Source: Paulownia fortunei
Taxonomy: Eukaryota; Streptophyta; Magnoliopsida; Lamiales; Paulowniaceae
NCBI GenBank assembly: GCA_019321725.1
Contig: CM033115.1
Location: 6,954,673-7,018,672, forward strand
DNA: 64,000 nt
Direction of reading: 5' to 3'
Shown here: piece after piece, positions 1 through 14,295 of the stretch
Layout of the letters: the number at the start of each line of letters is the position of its first letter
How positions within the stretch are numbered: the stretch's first letter is position 1
Program-made: the position numbers and the translations under genes
The notes under the pieces: generated by a model
Databases searched by the model: none
Told to the model about the DNA's origin: nothing
Seen by the model: the letters and a program-made list of their open reading frames with translations, nothing else

Positions 1-412
1 AATCTACACAAAAGGTTATACCATAATCCTAGCCAATATAAAAAAATTAACCTAAAGCTCTTAAAATCTAATTAGTTGATCTTGAACCTCCAGAAAAAAA
101 TAAAATATTGTAATTGACCTCATATATATATCAAGTACCCTATCCAGTCTTATTACATACTTAGTGGATAATAGATAATATGTAGCTTTAAAGATGCAAT
201 ACCAACCATAAAATTTGTACATGTTACTACTAATGAATCTGCCTCAACATTATTTTATACAAAATCTTAAAACACATGGCTAATATTATTCATAAAATAC
301 AAAATGAATTAGACAACAAGTAAAACTTACTGACATGATTGTGCTCTACTAGTTTTAAAGGTCATGTACATGGACAGTCTACAAAACCACAGACTGGGCT
401 CTGATACCACTC
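1..412 (-). mobile_element. 5' leader of a Tekay/Del-like gypsy element (partial)
   Basis: This is untranslated leader of an LTR retrotransposon read on the minus strand and cut by the left edge of the window. It matches the leader of the second Tekay-like element (about 42400-42538) in order and wording, including a shared stretch around 'tgtacatggacagtct' just before the primer-binding site. No coding sequence is visible; gag and pol would lie to the left, outside the window. Confidence 0.7.
398..409 (-). other. Primer-binding site, initiator-Met tRNA
   Basis: On the minus strand the sequence is TGGTATCAGAGC, the complement of the 3' end of plant initiator methionine tRNA. It lies 3 bases inside the LTR end, as expected for the start of minus-strand DNA synthesis. 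It fixes the orientation of the element (minus) and identifies the LTR at 413 as the 5' LTR. Confidence 0.85.
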
Positions 413-3193
413 TGTAACACCCCCATCACTAAATATAGATATTGATATAACAATAATTTTGACAAGATAGCACATGTGTGTGCATGTGTATATATATATA
501 TATATATATTGTCAACTATAACACTTTGAGAAATAATAAAAGTGTTTTCTAATATATAACCTTGTATATAGAAAAATCACTGTTTATATAAAAAAACACA
601 ATACCCATCACAGTCACGCTATTCTCAAACTTATTTACTATAAAATTTTAAGAGTTATATAGAATACGATATCCTAAAATTATAATACGATAGACTCAAA
701 AATTAAAATATTAGTCTATACTTTTGAAAGAAGGAAGGATAATTTACATCTTATAACCCTTTATATATAGACAACAATTTAAACAATAATAATGATTGAA
801 AAAATTAGAATATGCCCACAACACAACCCAACAGGTCATCATCATCCATGTACTGTGATCTTTAGTAGCCTTTAGGAGTTCCAACAACTAGCCCATATAC
901 CTTATAGAGTCTCAAGTATCAGCATGATTACCTACAATGCATGAACTACATTAGCTAACGCTCAGTAAGTGAAAATCATACATGCTAAAGAGATAATCTA
1001 ACATATATGCGATGCATCTCTATGAAATCATGCCAGGAATGCAAGCTCCTGGACCAAAACAGTTCATTCAAAATTATTTTCCACCACTGGGCCCTTGGCC
1101 TACCTACTATATGCTGGATAGAGCTCTCAACAATATCAATAATCACATGGCCATAAACATATTGACACAGTCCGGGGGCCATCTCCTAGGATCAGTAGAG
1201 GTTCACCCCCTATCTTCCCCTATGATCCTCCAGAACTCTTCCCACCAACTGCGTTAATGAGGGCATAATCAAGTAGTCCACTCTCTCATGACCACTAGAG
1301 GCACACCCCCTGTCAACCCCTATGATCCTCCGAGAAGTAACACTCGCAACACCCCAAAATATCACATAAGCACACCTCACATGCCTCGATACACTAGAAG
1401 TGGTCAACCAAATATTTTTTTTCTTCTTAAAATCATGTTCTCAAATCATATCATGCATGTAAGAACCTCAACTATACTCATATGTTCCACCTTTGTTCCA
1501 CATATTAAATGTATACTAACCTTAATTAATTGATGTATTATAACTCTTACAGCATCATCCTAAATGTTAGGGATCAAATGCACCACATCTATGCTGGAAC
1601 ATGTTCATGAATCAAATGGAACAGATTCATAACTTCACATTTTCTTGGTGCCACATTAATTTACATGATGATTTTGATACCCTTAGACATATTCATTCAC
1701 ACCCCAATTTTTATCACACTTAGATAATATCAAAAAAAATGTAACCATGTCATATAATAGCTAAAAATCATGGATATAGCATCCCAAGTTCAGCTCCCTT
1801 CATAGCATACTGAAACAGATTTTTTCTACCGTGATAATTTTGCGCACTTCATGACATTAATGATTTTGACAACCTTAAGTATATTCAACCACTCCCAAAT
1901 TTTTACCACACTTAGAAAACATATAAAAGGAGACAACCAGGTCATATTATTTCTAAAACTAATGTATTTAATGCTATAAAACAAGTCCCCTTCACATAGG
2001 ACAAAATCTGAAATTCGATGGAGACAATTTTGGGCATCTCTTTAATTATCATGCCATATTTTAATTTCTAAGCTATCCAAACCTAAATACATAATAATAA
2101 ATCCTATATAAACACATTAATGATGATAATATAGAATTTAACCAAGGTTTGTTGCATATTTCAAGCTCAATAATCTAGAAATCAACATATACGCAAATGC
2201 TGCCCCTTAGTGGTTCTATTATGTGTTTGCAACCACAAATCATTCTTTTATGCATAATAACCCTATGAATAACCTCTAAAACCATCATGAACAAGATAAG
2301 AATCTTAATAAATCACAAAACCCTCAAATAATATAAAATTTGATGTCAAAACTGTATATGAACCTCACCTATGCCAGTTTAAGCTTCTACTTGTGATTAC
2401 TACTTCATTTTGCTTACTTTGCCCTTTTTTATCACTTGGAATCAATTAGGACCAGCTTAGAGAGATTTTTACATGAGGTTAGAACCTGACAATGACTGAA
2501 AATGGTTGAGGGCCATGGGTAAATGGCTAAGAGTGAAGGAAAGCTTGAGGTGGCACTTAAGGTGCCTGCTTAAGCTTGGTAGCAAGCATGCGATGGTAAG
2601 TTGTAGTATAAATCTGACCTTTCACCCATGTTTCAAGCCTAGATCAGATGTGTCTTACTATACATTAATTTTATTGCATCCTAGTTTAATTCATAAGCTA
2701 ATTTCCTAGTCGTTTATTTAATTTCTTACCCAATTGTCACTCGATTCTTGAATAATTGTCCATATTAAAAATTATATAATCTTATACATAAATAAATATT
2801 GTAATATTACCTTTAAATCATATTATTTTATGTCCAATTTCCCAAATATGCATTTTACCGATATATACTTTTGAAATACCTAGATGAAATCGAATCAAAC
2901 CGTATAAGCTTACTAGTAATAATTTTAACTCTTTCAGAATTATCACCTATATATCCCATCGACATCCAATATTAGTCAACCTCATTTTCTTCTTATTTAA
3001 ATTTAATGTTGATTACTTATATTATGATGATCGACAACTAACACCATATGAGATTTTGTAGAAATTTAATGATTAAATGTGATAACAAGGTAAAACAGAT
3101 CATGCCATGTAGTTTCAATGAAAGCACTTATGAATAGCATATAATGCATGAATCATATTGGCCAAATGAGTAGTGTTAGGCTCATTTATTACA
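413..3193 (-). repeat. 5' LTR of Tekay-like gypsy element A
   Basis: On the plus strand it begins TGTAACACCCCC and ends about ATTACA, giving TG...CA termini and 2781 bp. It aligns along its length, with substantial divergence, to the LTRs at 34913 and 42539. Clear shared blocks lie at 1720-1990 (matching 36300-36600) and at 927-970, the 'cacctacaatgcat' and 'gctcagtaag' motif. Short ORFs inside it (985-1533, 2506-2709) are not conserved in the other LTR copies and are not genes. The outer boundary at 3193 is inferred from the terminal CA and from where similarity stops. Confidence 0.7.
488..509. repeat. (TA)n microsatellite
   Basis: A run of TA dinucleotides inside the LTR of element A. It is absent from the corresponding place in the other two LTR copies, which carry a poly-T run there instead. 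Confidence 0.9.
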
Positions 3194-3214
3194 TGTGATT
3201 CCGCTAATATAATA

Positions 3215-4344
3215 TAACATAATATATATATATATATATTTGTGTGTGTGTGTATAATCTCAAGAGTCAATTACCCATTTATAGATATAGCTGGTAAGAG
3301 TTGTAGTTCGACAAAGTTTGTGCTATCACAATGCACAAATAAACAACTCTCCATCTTATGGAAATATTAAAAAATATAGCGACAACTTCTAGAAAATCTA
3401 TAAACTTGGGATGCGAAAAATTTTGTCCTTATGTTACCCTTTCCTTTAGTTTAATTTATGTTTTTCAAAATCACAATATCAAATTTGATGATTTTTCTAT
3501 ATTATTACCCTTACCTTCAATTCAATCTATTTTTTAAAATCTTGATACCAAACTTAATTATTTTCCTATAATATGGTACTAGTAAAATAAATTTTTGTTT
3601 TTTTTTTGTACATGGCAATAAATAGGTATCGTTTAACAATCTCCATTAAACAGTCTCTAGTTAAAAAAAGATTAAGATAATTTGATATATATATATATAT
3701 TGAATATATATAGTCTCAATATTCAATTTCTCATCTAGAGATGTATCTCATAAGATTTATGGTTGTTCAAATTTAGGCTATCATAATGCACAAATAAACA
3801 ACTCTCCAACATATGAAATATGGAGGAAATCTAAGAAAAGAAAACCTCCTAGCATAACGATAGTAATATGTTACTTTGTTACTAAGTTCTTGTAGGGGTA
3901 GATAGGTGATCATAAATTGCGAAGTTGCAAATTAGCAAGTACATATTTTACATCTACTCAAGGCTTGGGAAACTAAAAAAACTAGTCTATATGTTACCCT
4001 TACCTTTAATTCATTTTTTTTTAAAACCATATTTTCTTTTTCTTTTCAGGTACTAGTAAAATAATATTTTTTTTTCTTTTGCACATGGATTGAGCATTGT
4101 TAAACAATATCCGTCCAAAAAACTGATTTTGAGTTTTATGTATATATGTATCTTCTCAACTCTATAAACTATTTAGAGATATAGTTGGTAAGTGTTATGG
4201 AAGTGCAAAGTTTATGCTACCACAATGTACAAATAAACAATTCTCCATCAGATGAAATATTGAGGAAATATTAGCAAAAACTTCCTAGCAAACCTATAGT
4301 AAAATATTACTTTGTTACTATGCTCTTGTAGGGTGTAGGGGTTG
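3215..4344. repeat. Degenerate satellite monomers, left flank of the array
   Basis: At least two diverged and irregularly spaced copies of the 455 bp monomer. Recognisable pieces are 'ctcaagagtcaattacccatt' type text at about 3255 and 4155, 'gtgctatcacaatgcacaaataaac' type text at about 3320 and 3780, and 'actagtctatatgttaccc' at about 3985. A mixed TA/TG microsatellite (about 3223-3254) sits at the edge. Spacing departs from 455 bp, unlike the core array. Confidence 0.65.
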
Positions 4345-5217
4345 ATACATTCATTTAATATATAAGATCTATTTTTATTTTAATTATTACACTTAGATTG
4401 ACTATTAATCCACTTTGGCTTGAGTGGATCCATAGGATAAAGGCTCATGATCATCTCATTATGTATGTATTGTAGATGCATGCGTAGTTTTATTTGTGCT
4501 TTCCTATGATTATGCTTGCAATCATTGAAATAGAGCAACATTAAATAAAAAACTTAAATAAAATAATGAGGTCTTGGTAAAAATGGAATCCTCACTCAAA
4601 AAGGTTTTAAGTTTAAATTTTTTTAAATAAATTCTATATCAAGCATAAATAGGAATATTGGGTTATGGCCAATCGTCTAAACCTTCCATCAAAAGTATTT
4701 AGCATCTGAAATACTGCCATAATTAGTCAGTTGGCCACAAGTCATGGGATGTGCTAAGTGGAGATAATAACTATGACCTCTACTTATATTGAGATGCCCA
4801 TAGGATAGGAGGGCTAAGGTGTTGCCATGAGTCATGGGACATACTTTAGTTGTCTTATTCACATGGACGTTTGATGGGTCGTACTTGACACTTAGTACCC
4901 TATGAGCTCATAAAACTGGAGTGTATGAAAATTAGTGTGATAAAATAGCTTGAGGGTTTGCATGGGAATGCAATTGCTATTATGTTAATTACCTTTTAGT
5001 TTTATCATATGGGCTTATAATATTAAGGTGTATGATACACTTAATTGAGCGTCAAGTCCACTAGGAAACATGATTTTCTTAATATTCATCTAGAGGATGA
5101 TGGGATTCGAATAAAATATGGGAGATATTTATAATTAAAAATCTTATTATAAATGAACAAATAATTAAATGTACGCTTATTTTTTGCCTCACGTTTTTGT
5201 AGATACTTGATATAAAA
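4345..5217 (+). mobile_element. Ty1-copia LTR/leader fragment
   Basis: Non-coding AT-rich sequence directly upstream of a degenerate copia gag start at 5218. It breaks into satellite-type sequence at about 4345, after 'gtaggggttgata', and has no counterpart in other monomers. I read it as the LTR end and leader of the same copia element as the gag that follows, because it ends just before that gag start. The LTR/leader boundary and a PBS cannot be placed with confidence. Confidence 0.5.
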
Positions 5218-6010
5218 ATGGCTAAAAATCCACTTGCATCTATTGTTAACATCAACAAACTTATCGGTCCCAACTATCTCGATTAGCTGAAGACTTCGAA
5301 TTGTTCTCCAGTCCGAAAAAAGGGCTTATGTCCTCAATATGTCACCACCGCTGGCTCCACTGGTGGATGCCACTAAAGAAGAGCTTGAGGAACATCGCAA
5401 GCAAGTTGATAATGATCTGCAAGCTCGGTGCCATATGATAACATCGATGTCAAAGGAGTTGCAAAGGCAACATGAAGGTAGACACATGTTGCAGATATCC
5501 ACCTTCAACTAAAGGAATTTTATGGCGAACATATAAGGTGAGCTATATACTAGGCATCTAAGGAGCTCTTTCGATGCTGTATGATAAAAGTTCTTTGGTA
5601 CGTGATCATGGACTGAAAATGATAGCCTTGATTGAGAGCTTGAGTTCCTTGGAGTCTTTATGGGTAATGAACTCTATAAGGTCCTTGTCCTACTATCTTT
5701 GCCACCTTGACTTGATTCCTTTGTGGTGAACTTCAACAAGCACAAAATGGAGTCTAACCTTATTGAGTAGGCTAATATATTGAAGACGGCAGAATCCACC
5801 ATGAAAAAAAAGAGAAGTTTGCCTTGCTCGTTGGCTCTTCATAAGATTGAAAATTCAAAGAAAGAGAAGAAGAAGTTTAAGAAGCCCAAGAGCTCAAAGG
5901 CCTCTGGTGGAGTAAAAAAGGGTTCCAAAGCTGAGGACAAGTTTCACTATTGTGGCAAAGTTGTGGCATTAGAATAGAAACCACAAGGAGTACCTTGCAA
6001 GTTAAAAGAT
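5218..6010 (+). pseudogene. Degenerate Ty1-copia gag fragment
   Basis: Translation from ATG 5218 starts MAKNPLASIVNINKL...GPNYLD, a typical copia Gag N-terminus, and then hits a stop where Trp is expected. Further gag-like text continues through all three frames: a KEFYGEHIR-like motif near 5510, a basic Lys-rich segment at 5800-5930, and a remnant of the CCHC zinc knuckle (HYCGK) at about 5946, followed by KPQGVPCKLKD where family members have a CKEYLA-type end. Several frameshifts and stops make it non-functional. It ends abruptly at about 6010, where satellite sequence resumes ('ctctcaagacttagttagcc'). Confidence 0.75.
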
Positions 6011-9000
6011 GCTCTCAAGACTTAGTTAGCCATTTAGAGATATAGCTAGTAAGAGTTATGGTTGTGCAAAGTTTGTGCTACCAATGCCCAAATAGACAAT
6101 TTTCCATGATATGAAATATTGAGGAATAAAATGTTACTTCTTTACTAAGGTCATGAAGGAGTAAAAACATGAACCAAAATAGCAAGCGTACTAAAGGCTT
6201 GGAAAATAGAAGAAAACAAGTCTATATATTATCCGTACCTTCAGTTCAATCTGTTTTCTAAAATCTTTATACCAAACTTGATGATTTTCCTATATTATGG
6301 AGTTAGTAAAATATTTTTATCTTTTTTTTGGCACATGGCAATAAAATAGGTGTCATTAAATTATCCATTCGATGAAATATTGAGGAAATCTCAAAAAATA
6401 TTTCTTGGTAAACTTATACTAAAATCTATTATTAAGTTCATTAAGGAGTTATAGACAAACCATAATTTGCTAAATTTGAAGTTAGCGAGTGTATACTTAA
6501 CTTCTACTGAAGGCTTGCGAATTGAAAAAAACTAGTCCATATGTTACCTTTACCTTTACTATAATTTTTGTTTTTCAAAATCATGACAACAAACTTGATG
6601 ATTTTCAAATATTGTTTTACTAGCAAAATGATTTGTTCCTTTCCTTTTTCACTTGGCAATCAACAAGCATTGTTAAATAATTCCAGTCACAAAATGATTT
6701 GGATAGTTTCAAGTATATATATACATATTCTCCAGACTTAATTAGCCATTTAGAGATATAGCTGGGAAGATTTAAGGTTGTGCAAAGAATGTGCTATCAC
6801 AATACACAAATACAAAATTTCCATTACATGAAACATTGAGGAAATCTCAGCAAAGATTTCTTGGTAAAGTTATAATAAAATCCATTACTAAGTTCTTTAC
6901 GGAGTTATAGACAAACTATAATTTGCTAAATTTGAAGTTAGCGAGCGTATACTCAACATCTATTGAAGGGTTAGGAATCGAAAAAAACTTGCCCATAGTT
7001 ACCCTTACCTTTACTCTAACCTAGGTTTTTCAAAATCAAGACAACAAACTTGATAATTTTAAAATATTGTTTTACTTGTAAAATAATTTTTTCCTTTCAT
7101 TTTGTACTAGGAAATCAACAAGCATTGTTAAATAATTTCGAGCCACAAAATAATTTGGATAGTTTTGTGTATCTATATACATATCCTCAAGACTTAATTA
7201 GCCATTTATAGATATAGTTGGGAAGATTTAAGATTCTACAAAGATTGTGCTATCACAATGTACAAATAAACAATTATCCATTAGATGAAATACTATAGAA
7301 ATCTCAGCAAAAATTTCTTGGTAAACTTATAATAAAATACATTACTAAGTTCTTCAAGGAGTTATAGACAAACCATAATTTGCTAAATTTGAAATTAGAG
7401 AGTGTATACTTAACATCTATTGAAGGCTTGGGAATCGAAAAAAACTAGTCCATATGTTACCCTTACCTTTACTGTAATTTTGTTTTTCAAAATCATGACA
7501 ACAAACTTGATGATTTTCAAATATTATTTTACTAGTAAAATATTTTTTTCCTTTCCTTTTGCACTTAGCAATCAACAAGCATTGTTAAATAATTTCCAAT
7601 CACAAAATGATTTGCCTAGTTTCATGTATATATATACATATCCTCAAGACTTAATTAGTCATTTAGGGATATAGCTGGGAAGATTTAAGGTTGTGCAAAG
7701 CTTGTGCTATCACATTGCACAAATAAATAATTCTCCACTAGATGAAATATTGAGGAAATTTCAGCAAAAATTTCTTGGTAAACTTATAATAAAATCAATT
7801 ACTAAGTTCTTTAAGGAGTTATAGACAAACTATAATTGGCTAAATTTGAAGTTAGCAAGTGTATACTTAACATCTATTGAAGAATTGGGAATAAAAAAAA
7901 ACTAGTCCATATGTTACCCGTACCTTTACTCTAACTTAAGTTTTTCAAAAATCAAGATAACAAACTTGATGATTTTCAAATATTGTTTTACTAGTAAAAT
8001 AATTTTTTCCTTTCATTTTGTACTTGGAAATCAACAAGCACTGTTTAATAATTTCAAGACCCAAAATAATTTGGATAGTCTCATGTATATATATACATAT
8101 CCTCAAGACTTAATTAGCCATTTAGAGATATAGCTGGGAAGATTTATGATTGTGCAAAGATTGTGCTATCACAATACACAAATAAAAAATTATCCATTAA
8201 ATGAAATATTGAGGAAATCTCAGCAAAAATTTCATGGTAAACTTATAATAAAATTCATTACTAAGTTCTTTAAGGGGTTATAGACAAACTATAATTAGCT
8301 AAATTTAAAATTAGCGAGTGTATACTTAACATCCACTGAAGGCTTAGGAATCAGAAAAAAACTAGTCCATATGTTACCCTTACCTTTACTCTAACTTTTG
8401 TTTTCCAAAATCATGACAACAAACTGGATGATTTTCAAATATTGTTTTACTAGTAAAATGATTTTTTGCTTTTCTTTTTCACTTGGCAATCAAAGAGCAT
8501 TGTCAAATAATTTCTAGCCACATAATGATTTTGATTGTTTCATGTATATATATACATATCATGAAGACTTAATTAGCCATTTAAACATATAGCTAAAAAC
8601 ATTGTGCAAAGATATGGCTATCATAATGCAAAAATGAACAATTATCCATTCGATGAAATATTGAGGAAATCTCAGAAAACATATCTTGGTAAACTTATAC
8701 TAAAATCCATTACTAAGTTATTTAAAGAGTTATAGCCAAACCACAATTTGCTAAATTTGAAGTTAGCGAGTGTATATTTAACATCTATGGAAGGCTTGGG
8801 AATTGAAAAAAACTAGTCCATATGTTACCCTTACCTTTACTATAATTTTTGTTTTTCAAAATCATGGCAGCAAACTCGATGATTTTCAAATATTGTTTTA
8901 CTAGTAAAGTGATTTTTTCCTTTCCTTTTTCACTTGGCAATCAACAAGCATTGTTAAATAATTTCCAGCCACAAAATGATTTGGATAGTTTCATGTATAT

Positions 9001-11113
9001 ATATACATATCCTCAAGACTTAATTAGTCATTTAGGGATATAGCTGGGAAGATTTAAGGTTGTGCAAAGAATATGCAATCACAATGCACAAATAAACAAT
9101 TATGCATTAGAAGAAATATCGAGGAAATCTCAGCAAAAATTCTTGGTAATCTTATAATAAAATCCATTACTAAGTTCTTTATGGAGTTATAGACAAACTA
9201 TAATTTGCTAAATTTGAAGTTATGAATGTATACTTAACATCTATTGAAGGCTTCAGAATCGGAAAAAGCTAGTCCATATGTTGCCCTTACATTTACTCTT
9301 AACTTTTGTTTTTCAAAATAAAGACAACAAACTTGATGATTTTCAAATATTGCCTCACTAGTAAAATAATATTTTCCTTTCTTTTTGCACTTGGAAATCA
9401 ACAAGCATTGTCAAATAATTTCCAGCCACCAAATGATTTGGATAGTTTCATTTATATATATACATATCCTCAAGACTTATTTAGCCATTTAGAGATATAG
9501 CTGGGAAGATTTAAGGTTGTGCAAAGCTTGTGCTATCACAATGCACAAATAAACAATTATCCATTACATGAAATATTGAGGAAATCTTAGCAAAAATTCT
9601 GGTAAACTTAAAATAAAATCCATTACTATGTTCTTTAACGAGTTATAAACAAACCATAATTTGCTAAATTTGAAGTTGGCGAGTGTATAATTAACATCTA
9701 TTGAAGGCTTGGGAATCGAAAAAAACTAGTCCATGTGTCACCTTTACCTTTAACTTAGATTTTTCAAAATCAAGACAACAAACTTATTGATTTTCAAATA
9801 TTGTTTTTCTTGTAAAATAATTTTTTCCTTTCATTTTGTACTTGGAAATCAACAATAATTGTTAAATAATTTCAACCCCCAAAAATAATTTGGACAGGCT
9901 CTTGTATATATATACATATCCTCAAAACTTAATTAGCCATTTAGAATTATAGCTGGGAAGATTTAAGATTCTACAAAGATTGTGCTATCACAATGCACAA
10001 ATAAACAATTATCCATTACATGAAATATTGAGGAAATCTCAGCAAAAATTTCATGGTAAACTTATAATAAAATCCATTACTAAGTTCTTGAAGGGGTTAC
10101 AGATAAACTATAATTTGCTAAATTTGAAATTAGAGAATGTATACTTAACATCTATTGAAGGCTTGGGAATCAGAAAAAAACTAGTCCATATGCTATCTTT
10201 ACCATTACTCTAATTTTTGTTTTTCAAAATCAACACAACAAACTTGATGATTTTCAAATATTGTTTTACTAGTAAAATATTTTTCTTTTCCTTTTGAAAT
10301 GGAAATCAACAAGCATTGTTAAATAATTTCTAGCCACATAATGATTTTGATAGTTTCATGTATATATATACATATCCTCAAGACTTAATTAGCTATTTAA
10401 ACATATAGCTCGAAAGATTTAACATTGTGCAAAGATTAGGCTATCATAATGCAAAAATGAACAATTATCCATTTGATGAAATATTGAGGAAATCTTAGAA
10501 AACATATCTTGGTAAACTTACACTAAAATCCATTACTAAGTTCTTTAAGGAGTTATAGACAAACCATAATTTGCTAAATTTGAAGTTAGCGAGTGTATAC
10601 TTAACATCTATTGAAGGCTTGCGAATTGAAAAAAACTAGTCCATATGTTACCCTTACCTTTACTATAATTTTTGTTTTTCAAAATCATGACAACAAACTT
10701 GATGATTTTCAAATATTGTTTTACTAGTAAAATGATTTTTCCTTTCCTTTCGGACTTGGAAATCAACAAGCATTGTTAAATAATTTCGAGCCACATAATG
10801 ATTTTGATAGTTTCATGTATATATATACATATCCTCAAGACTTAATTAGCCATTTAAACATATAGCTCGAAAGATTTAATATTGTGCAAAGATTGTGCTA
10901 TCACAATGCACAAATAAACAATTATCCATTAGATGAAATATTGAGGAAATCTCAGCAAAAATTTCATGGTAAACTTATAAAAAAATCCATTACTAAGTTC
11001 TTTAAGGGGTTATAGATAAACTATAATTTGCTAAATTTGAAATTAGCAAGTGTATACTTAACATCTATTGAAGGCTTGGGAATCAGAAAAAAACTAGTCC
11101 ATATGTTACCCTT

Positions 11114-12022
11114 ACCAACATTTTTTTTTCAAAATCAAGACAACAAATTTAATGATTTTCAAATATTGTTTTAGTAGTAAAATACTTTTTTCTTTTCCTT
11201 TTGAACTTGGAAATCAACAAGCATTGTTAAATAATTTCTAGCCACACAATGATTTTGATAGTTTCATGTATGAATATACATATCCTCAAGACTTAATTAG
11301 CCATTTAAACATATAGCTCGAAAGATTTAACATTCTGCAAAGATTAGGCCATCATAATGCAAAAATGAACAATTATCCATTCGATAAAATATTGAGGAAA
11401 TCTCAGATAACATATCTTGGTAAACTTATACTAAAATCCATTACTAAGTTCTTTAAGGAGTTATAGACAAACCATAATTTGCTAATTTTGAAGTTAAAGA
11501 GTGTATATTTAACATCTATTGAAGGCTTGGGAATTGAAAAAAACTAGTCCATATGTTACCCTTACCTTTACTATAATTTTTGTTTTTCAAAATCATGACA
11601 ACAAACTTGATGATTTTCAAATATTGTTTTACTAGTAAAATGATTTTTTCTTTTCCTTTTGGCCTTGGAAATCAAAAGGCATTGTTAAATAATTTCTAGC
11701 CACATAATGATTTTGATAGTTTCATGTATATATATACATATCCTTAAGACTTAATTAGCCATTTAAACATATAGCTCGAAAGATTTAACATTGTGCAAAG
11801 ATTGTGCTATCACAATGCCCAAATAAACAATTATCCATTAGATGAAATATTGAGGAAATCTTAGAAAAAGTCTTGGTAAACTTATAATAAAATCCATTAC
11901 TAAGTTCTTTAAGGAGTTATAGACAAATTATAATTTGCTAAATTTGAAGTTAGCGAGTGTATACTTAACATCTATTGAAGGCTTGGGAATTGAAAAAAAC
12001 TAGTCCATGTGTTACCCTTACC
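11114..12022. repeat. Higher-order dimer XY, copy 1
   Basis: Two neighbouring B-type monomers with private markers. X has 'ttaccaacattttttttt', 'tagtagtaaaatac' and 'acattctgcaaagattagg'. Y has 'ggccttggaaatcaaaagg' and 'tccttaagac'. The same pair returns at 12478 and 13387. One extra A-type monomer (about 12022-12477) separates this copy from the next. Confidence 0.8.
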
Positions 12023-12477
12023 TTTACTCTAACTTAGGTTTTTCAAAATCAAGACAACAAACTTAATGATTTTCTAATATTGTTGTACTAGTAAAATAAT
12101 TTTTTCCTTTCATTTTGTACTTGGAAATCAACAAGCATTGTTAAATAATTTCAAGCCACAAAATAATTTGGATAGTTTCATGTATATATATACATATCCT
12201 CAAGACTTAATTAGACATTTAGAGATACAGCTGGGAAGATTTAAGATTGGGCAAAGATTGTGCTATCACAATGCACAAATAAAAAATTATCCATTAGATG
12301 AAATATTGAGGAAATCTCAGCAAAACTTTCATGGTAAACCTATAATAAAATCCATTACTATGTTCTTTAAGGTTTATAGACAAACTATAATTTGCTAAAT
12401 TTGAATTTAGCAAGTGTATACTTAACATCTATTGAAGGCTTGGGAATCAGAAAAAAACTAGTCCATATGTTACCCTT

Positions 12478-13386
12478 ACCAACATTTTTTTTTCAAAATC
12501 AAGACAACAAATTTAATGATTTTCAAATATTGTTTTAGTAGTAAAATACTTTTTTATTTTCCTTTTGAACTTTGAAATCAACAAGCATTGTTAAATAATT
12601 TCTAGCCACACAATGATTTTGATAGTTTCATGTATGAATATATATATCCTCAAGACTTAATTAGCCATTTAAACATATAGCTCGAAAGATTTAACATTCT
12701 GCAAAGATTAGGCTATCATAATGCAAAAATGAACAATTATCCATTCGATAAAATATTGAGGAAATCTCAGATAACATATCTTGGTAAACTTATACTAAAA
12801 TCCATTACTAAGTTCTTTAAGGAGTTATAGACAAACCATAATTTGCTAATTTTAAAGTTAAAGAGTGTATATTTAACATCTATTGAAGGCTTGGGAATTG
12901 AAAAAAACTAGTCCATATGTTACCCTTACCTTTACTATAATTTTTGTTTTTCAAAATCATGACAACAAACTTGATGATTTTCAAATATTGTTTTACTAGT
13001 AAAATGATTTTTTCTTTTCCTTTTGGCCTTGGAAATCAAAAGGCATTGTTAAATAATTTCTAGCCACATAATGATTTTGATAGTTTCATGTATATATATA
13101 CATATCCTTAAGACTTAATTAGCCATTTAAACATATAGCTTGGAAGATTTAACATTGTGCAAAGATTGTGCTATCACAATGCCCAAATAAATAATTATCC
13201 ATTAGATGAAATATTGAGGAAATCTCAGCAAAAATTTCATGGTAAACTTATAATAAAATCCATTATTAAGTTCTTTAAGGGGTTATAGATAAACTATAAT
13301 TTGCTAAATTTGAAATTAGCAAGTGTATACTTAACATCTATTGAAGGCTTGGGAATCAGAAAAAAACTAGTCCATATGTTACCCTT
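12478..13386. repeat. Higher-order dimer XY, copy 2
   Basis: A 909 bp dimer with the X and Y markers of the copy at 11114. It is nearly identical to the next copy: over the first 400 bases of X I find only about five differences by eye, for example tttttatttt against tttttctttt. It abuts copy 3 directly. Confidence 0.85.
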
Positions 13387-14295
13387 ACCAACATTTTTTT
13401 TTCAAAATCAAGACAACAAATTTAATGATTTTCAAATATTGTTTTAGTAGTAAAATACTTTTTTCTTTTCCTTTTGAACTTGGAAATCAACAAGCATTGT
13501 TAAATAATTTCTAGCCACACAATGATTTTGATAGTTTCATGTATGAATATATATATCCTCAAGACTTAATTAGCCATTTAAACATATAGCTCGAAAGATT
13601 TAACATTCTGCAAAGATTAGGCTATCATAATGCAAAAATGAACAATTATCCATTCGATAAAATATTGAGGAAATCTTAGATAACATATCTTGGTAAACTT
13701 ATACTAAAATCCATTACTAAGTTCTTTAAGGAGTTATAGACAAACCATAATTTGCTAATTTTGAAGTTAAAGAGTGTATATTTAACATCTATTGAAGGCT
13801 TGGGAATTGAAAAAAACTAGTCCATATGTTACCCTTACCTTTACTATAATTTTTGTTTTTCAAAATCATGACAACAAACTTGATGATTTTCAAATATTGT
13901 TTTACTAGTAAAATGATTTTTTCTTTTCCTTTTGGCCTTGGAAATCAAAAGGCATTGTTAAATAATTTCTAGCCACATAATGATTTTGATAGTTTCATGT
14001 ATATATATACATATCCTTAAGACTTAATTAGCCATTTAAACATATAGCTCGAAAGATTTAACATTGTGCAAAGATTGTGCTATCACAATGCCCAAATAAA
14101 CAATTATCCATTAGATGAAATATTGAGGAAATCTCAGCAAAAATTTCATGGTAAACTTATAATAAAATCCATTATTAAGTTCTTTAAGGGGTTATAGATA
14201 AACTATAATTTGCTAAATTTGAAATTAGAGAGTGTATACTTAACATCTATTGAACGCTTGGGAATCAGAAAAAAACTAGTCCACATGTTATCCTT
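13387..14295. repeat. Higher-order dimer XY, copy 3
   Basis: The third occurrence of the X-Y dimer, directly adjoining copy 2. After it the array returns to an A-type monomer (from about 14300). The very low divergence from copy 2 points to recent unequal exchange in this part of the array. Confidence 0.85.
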
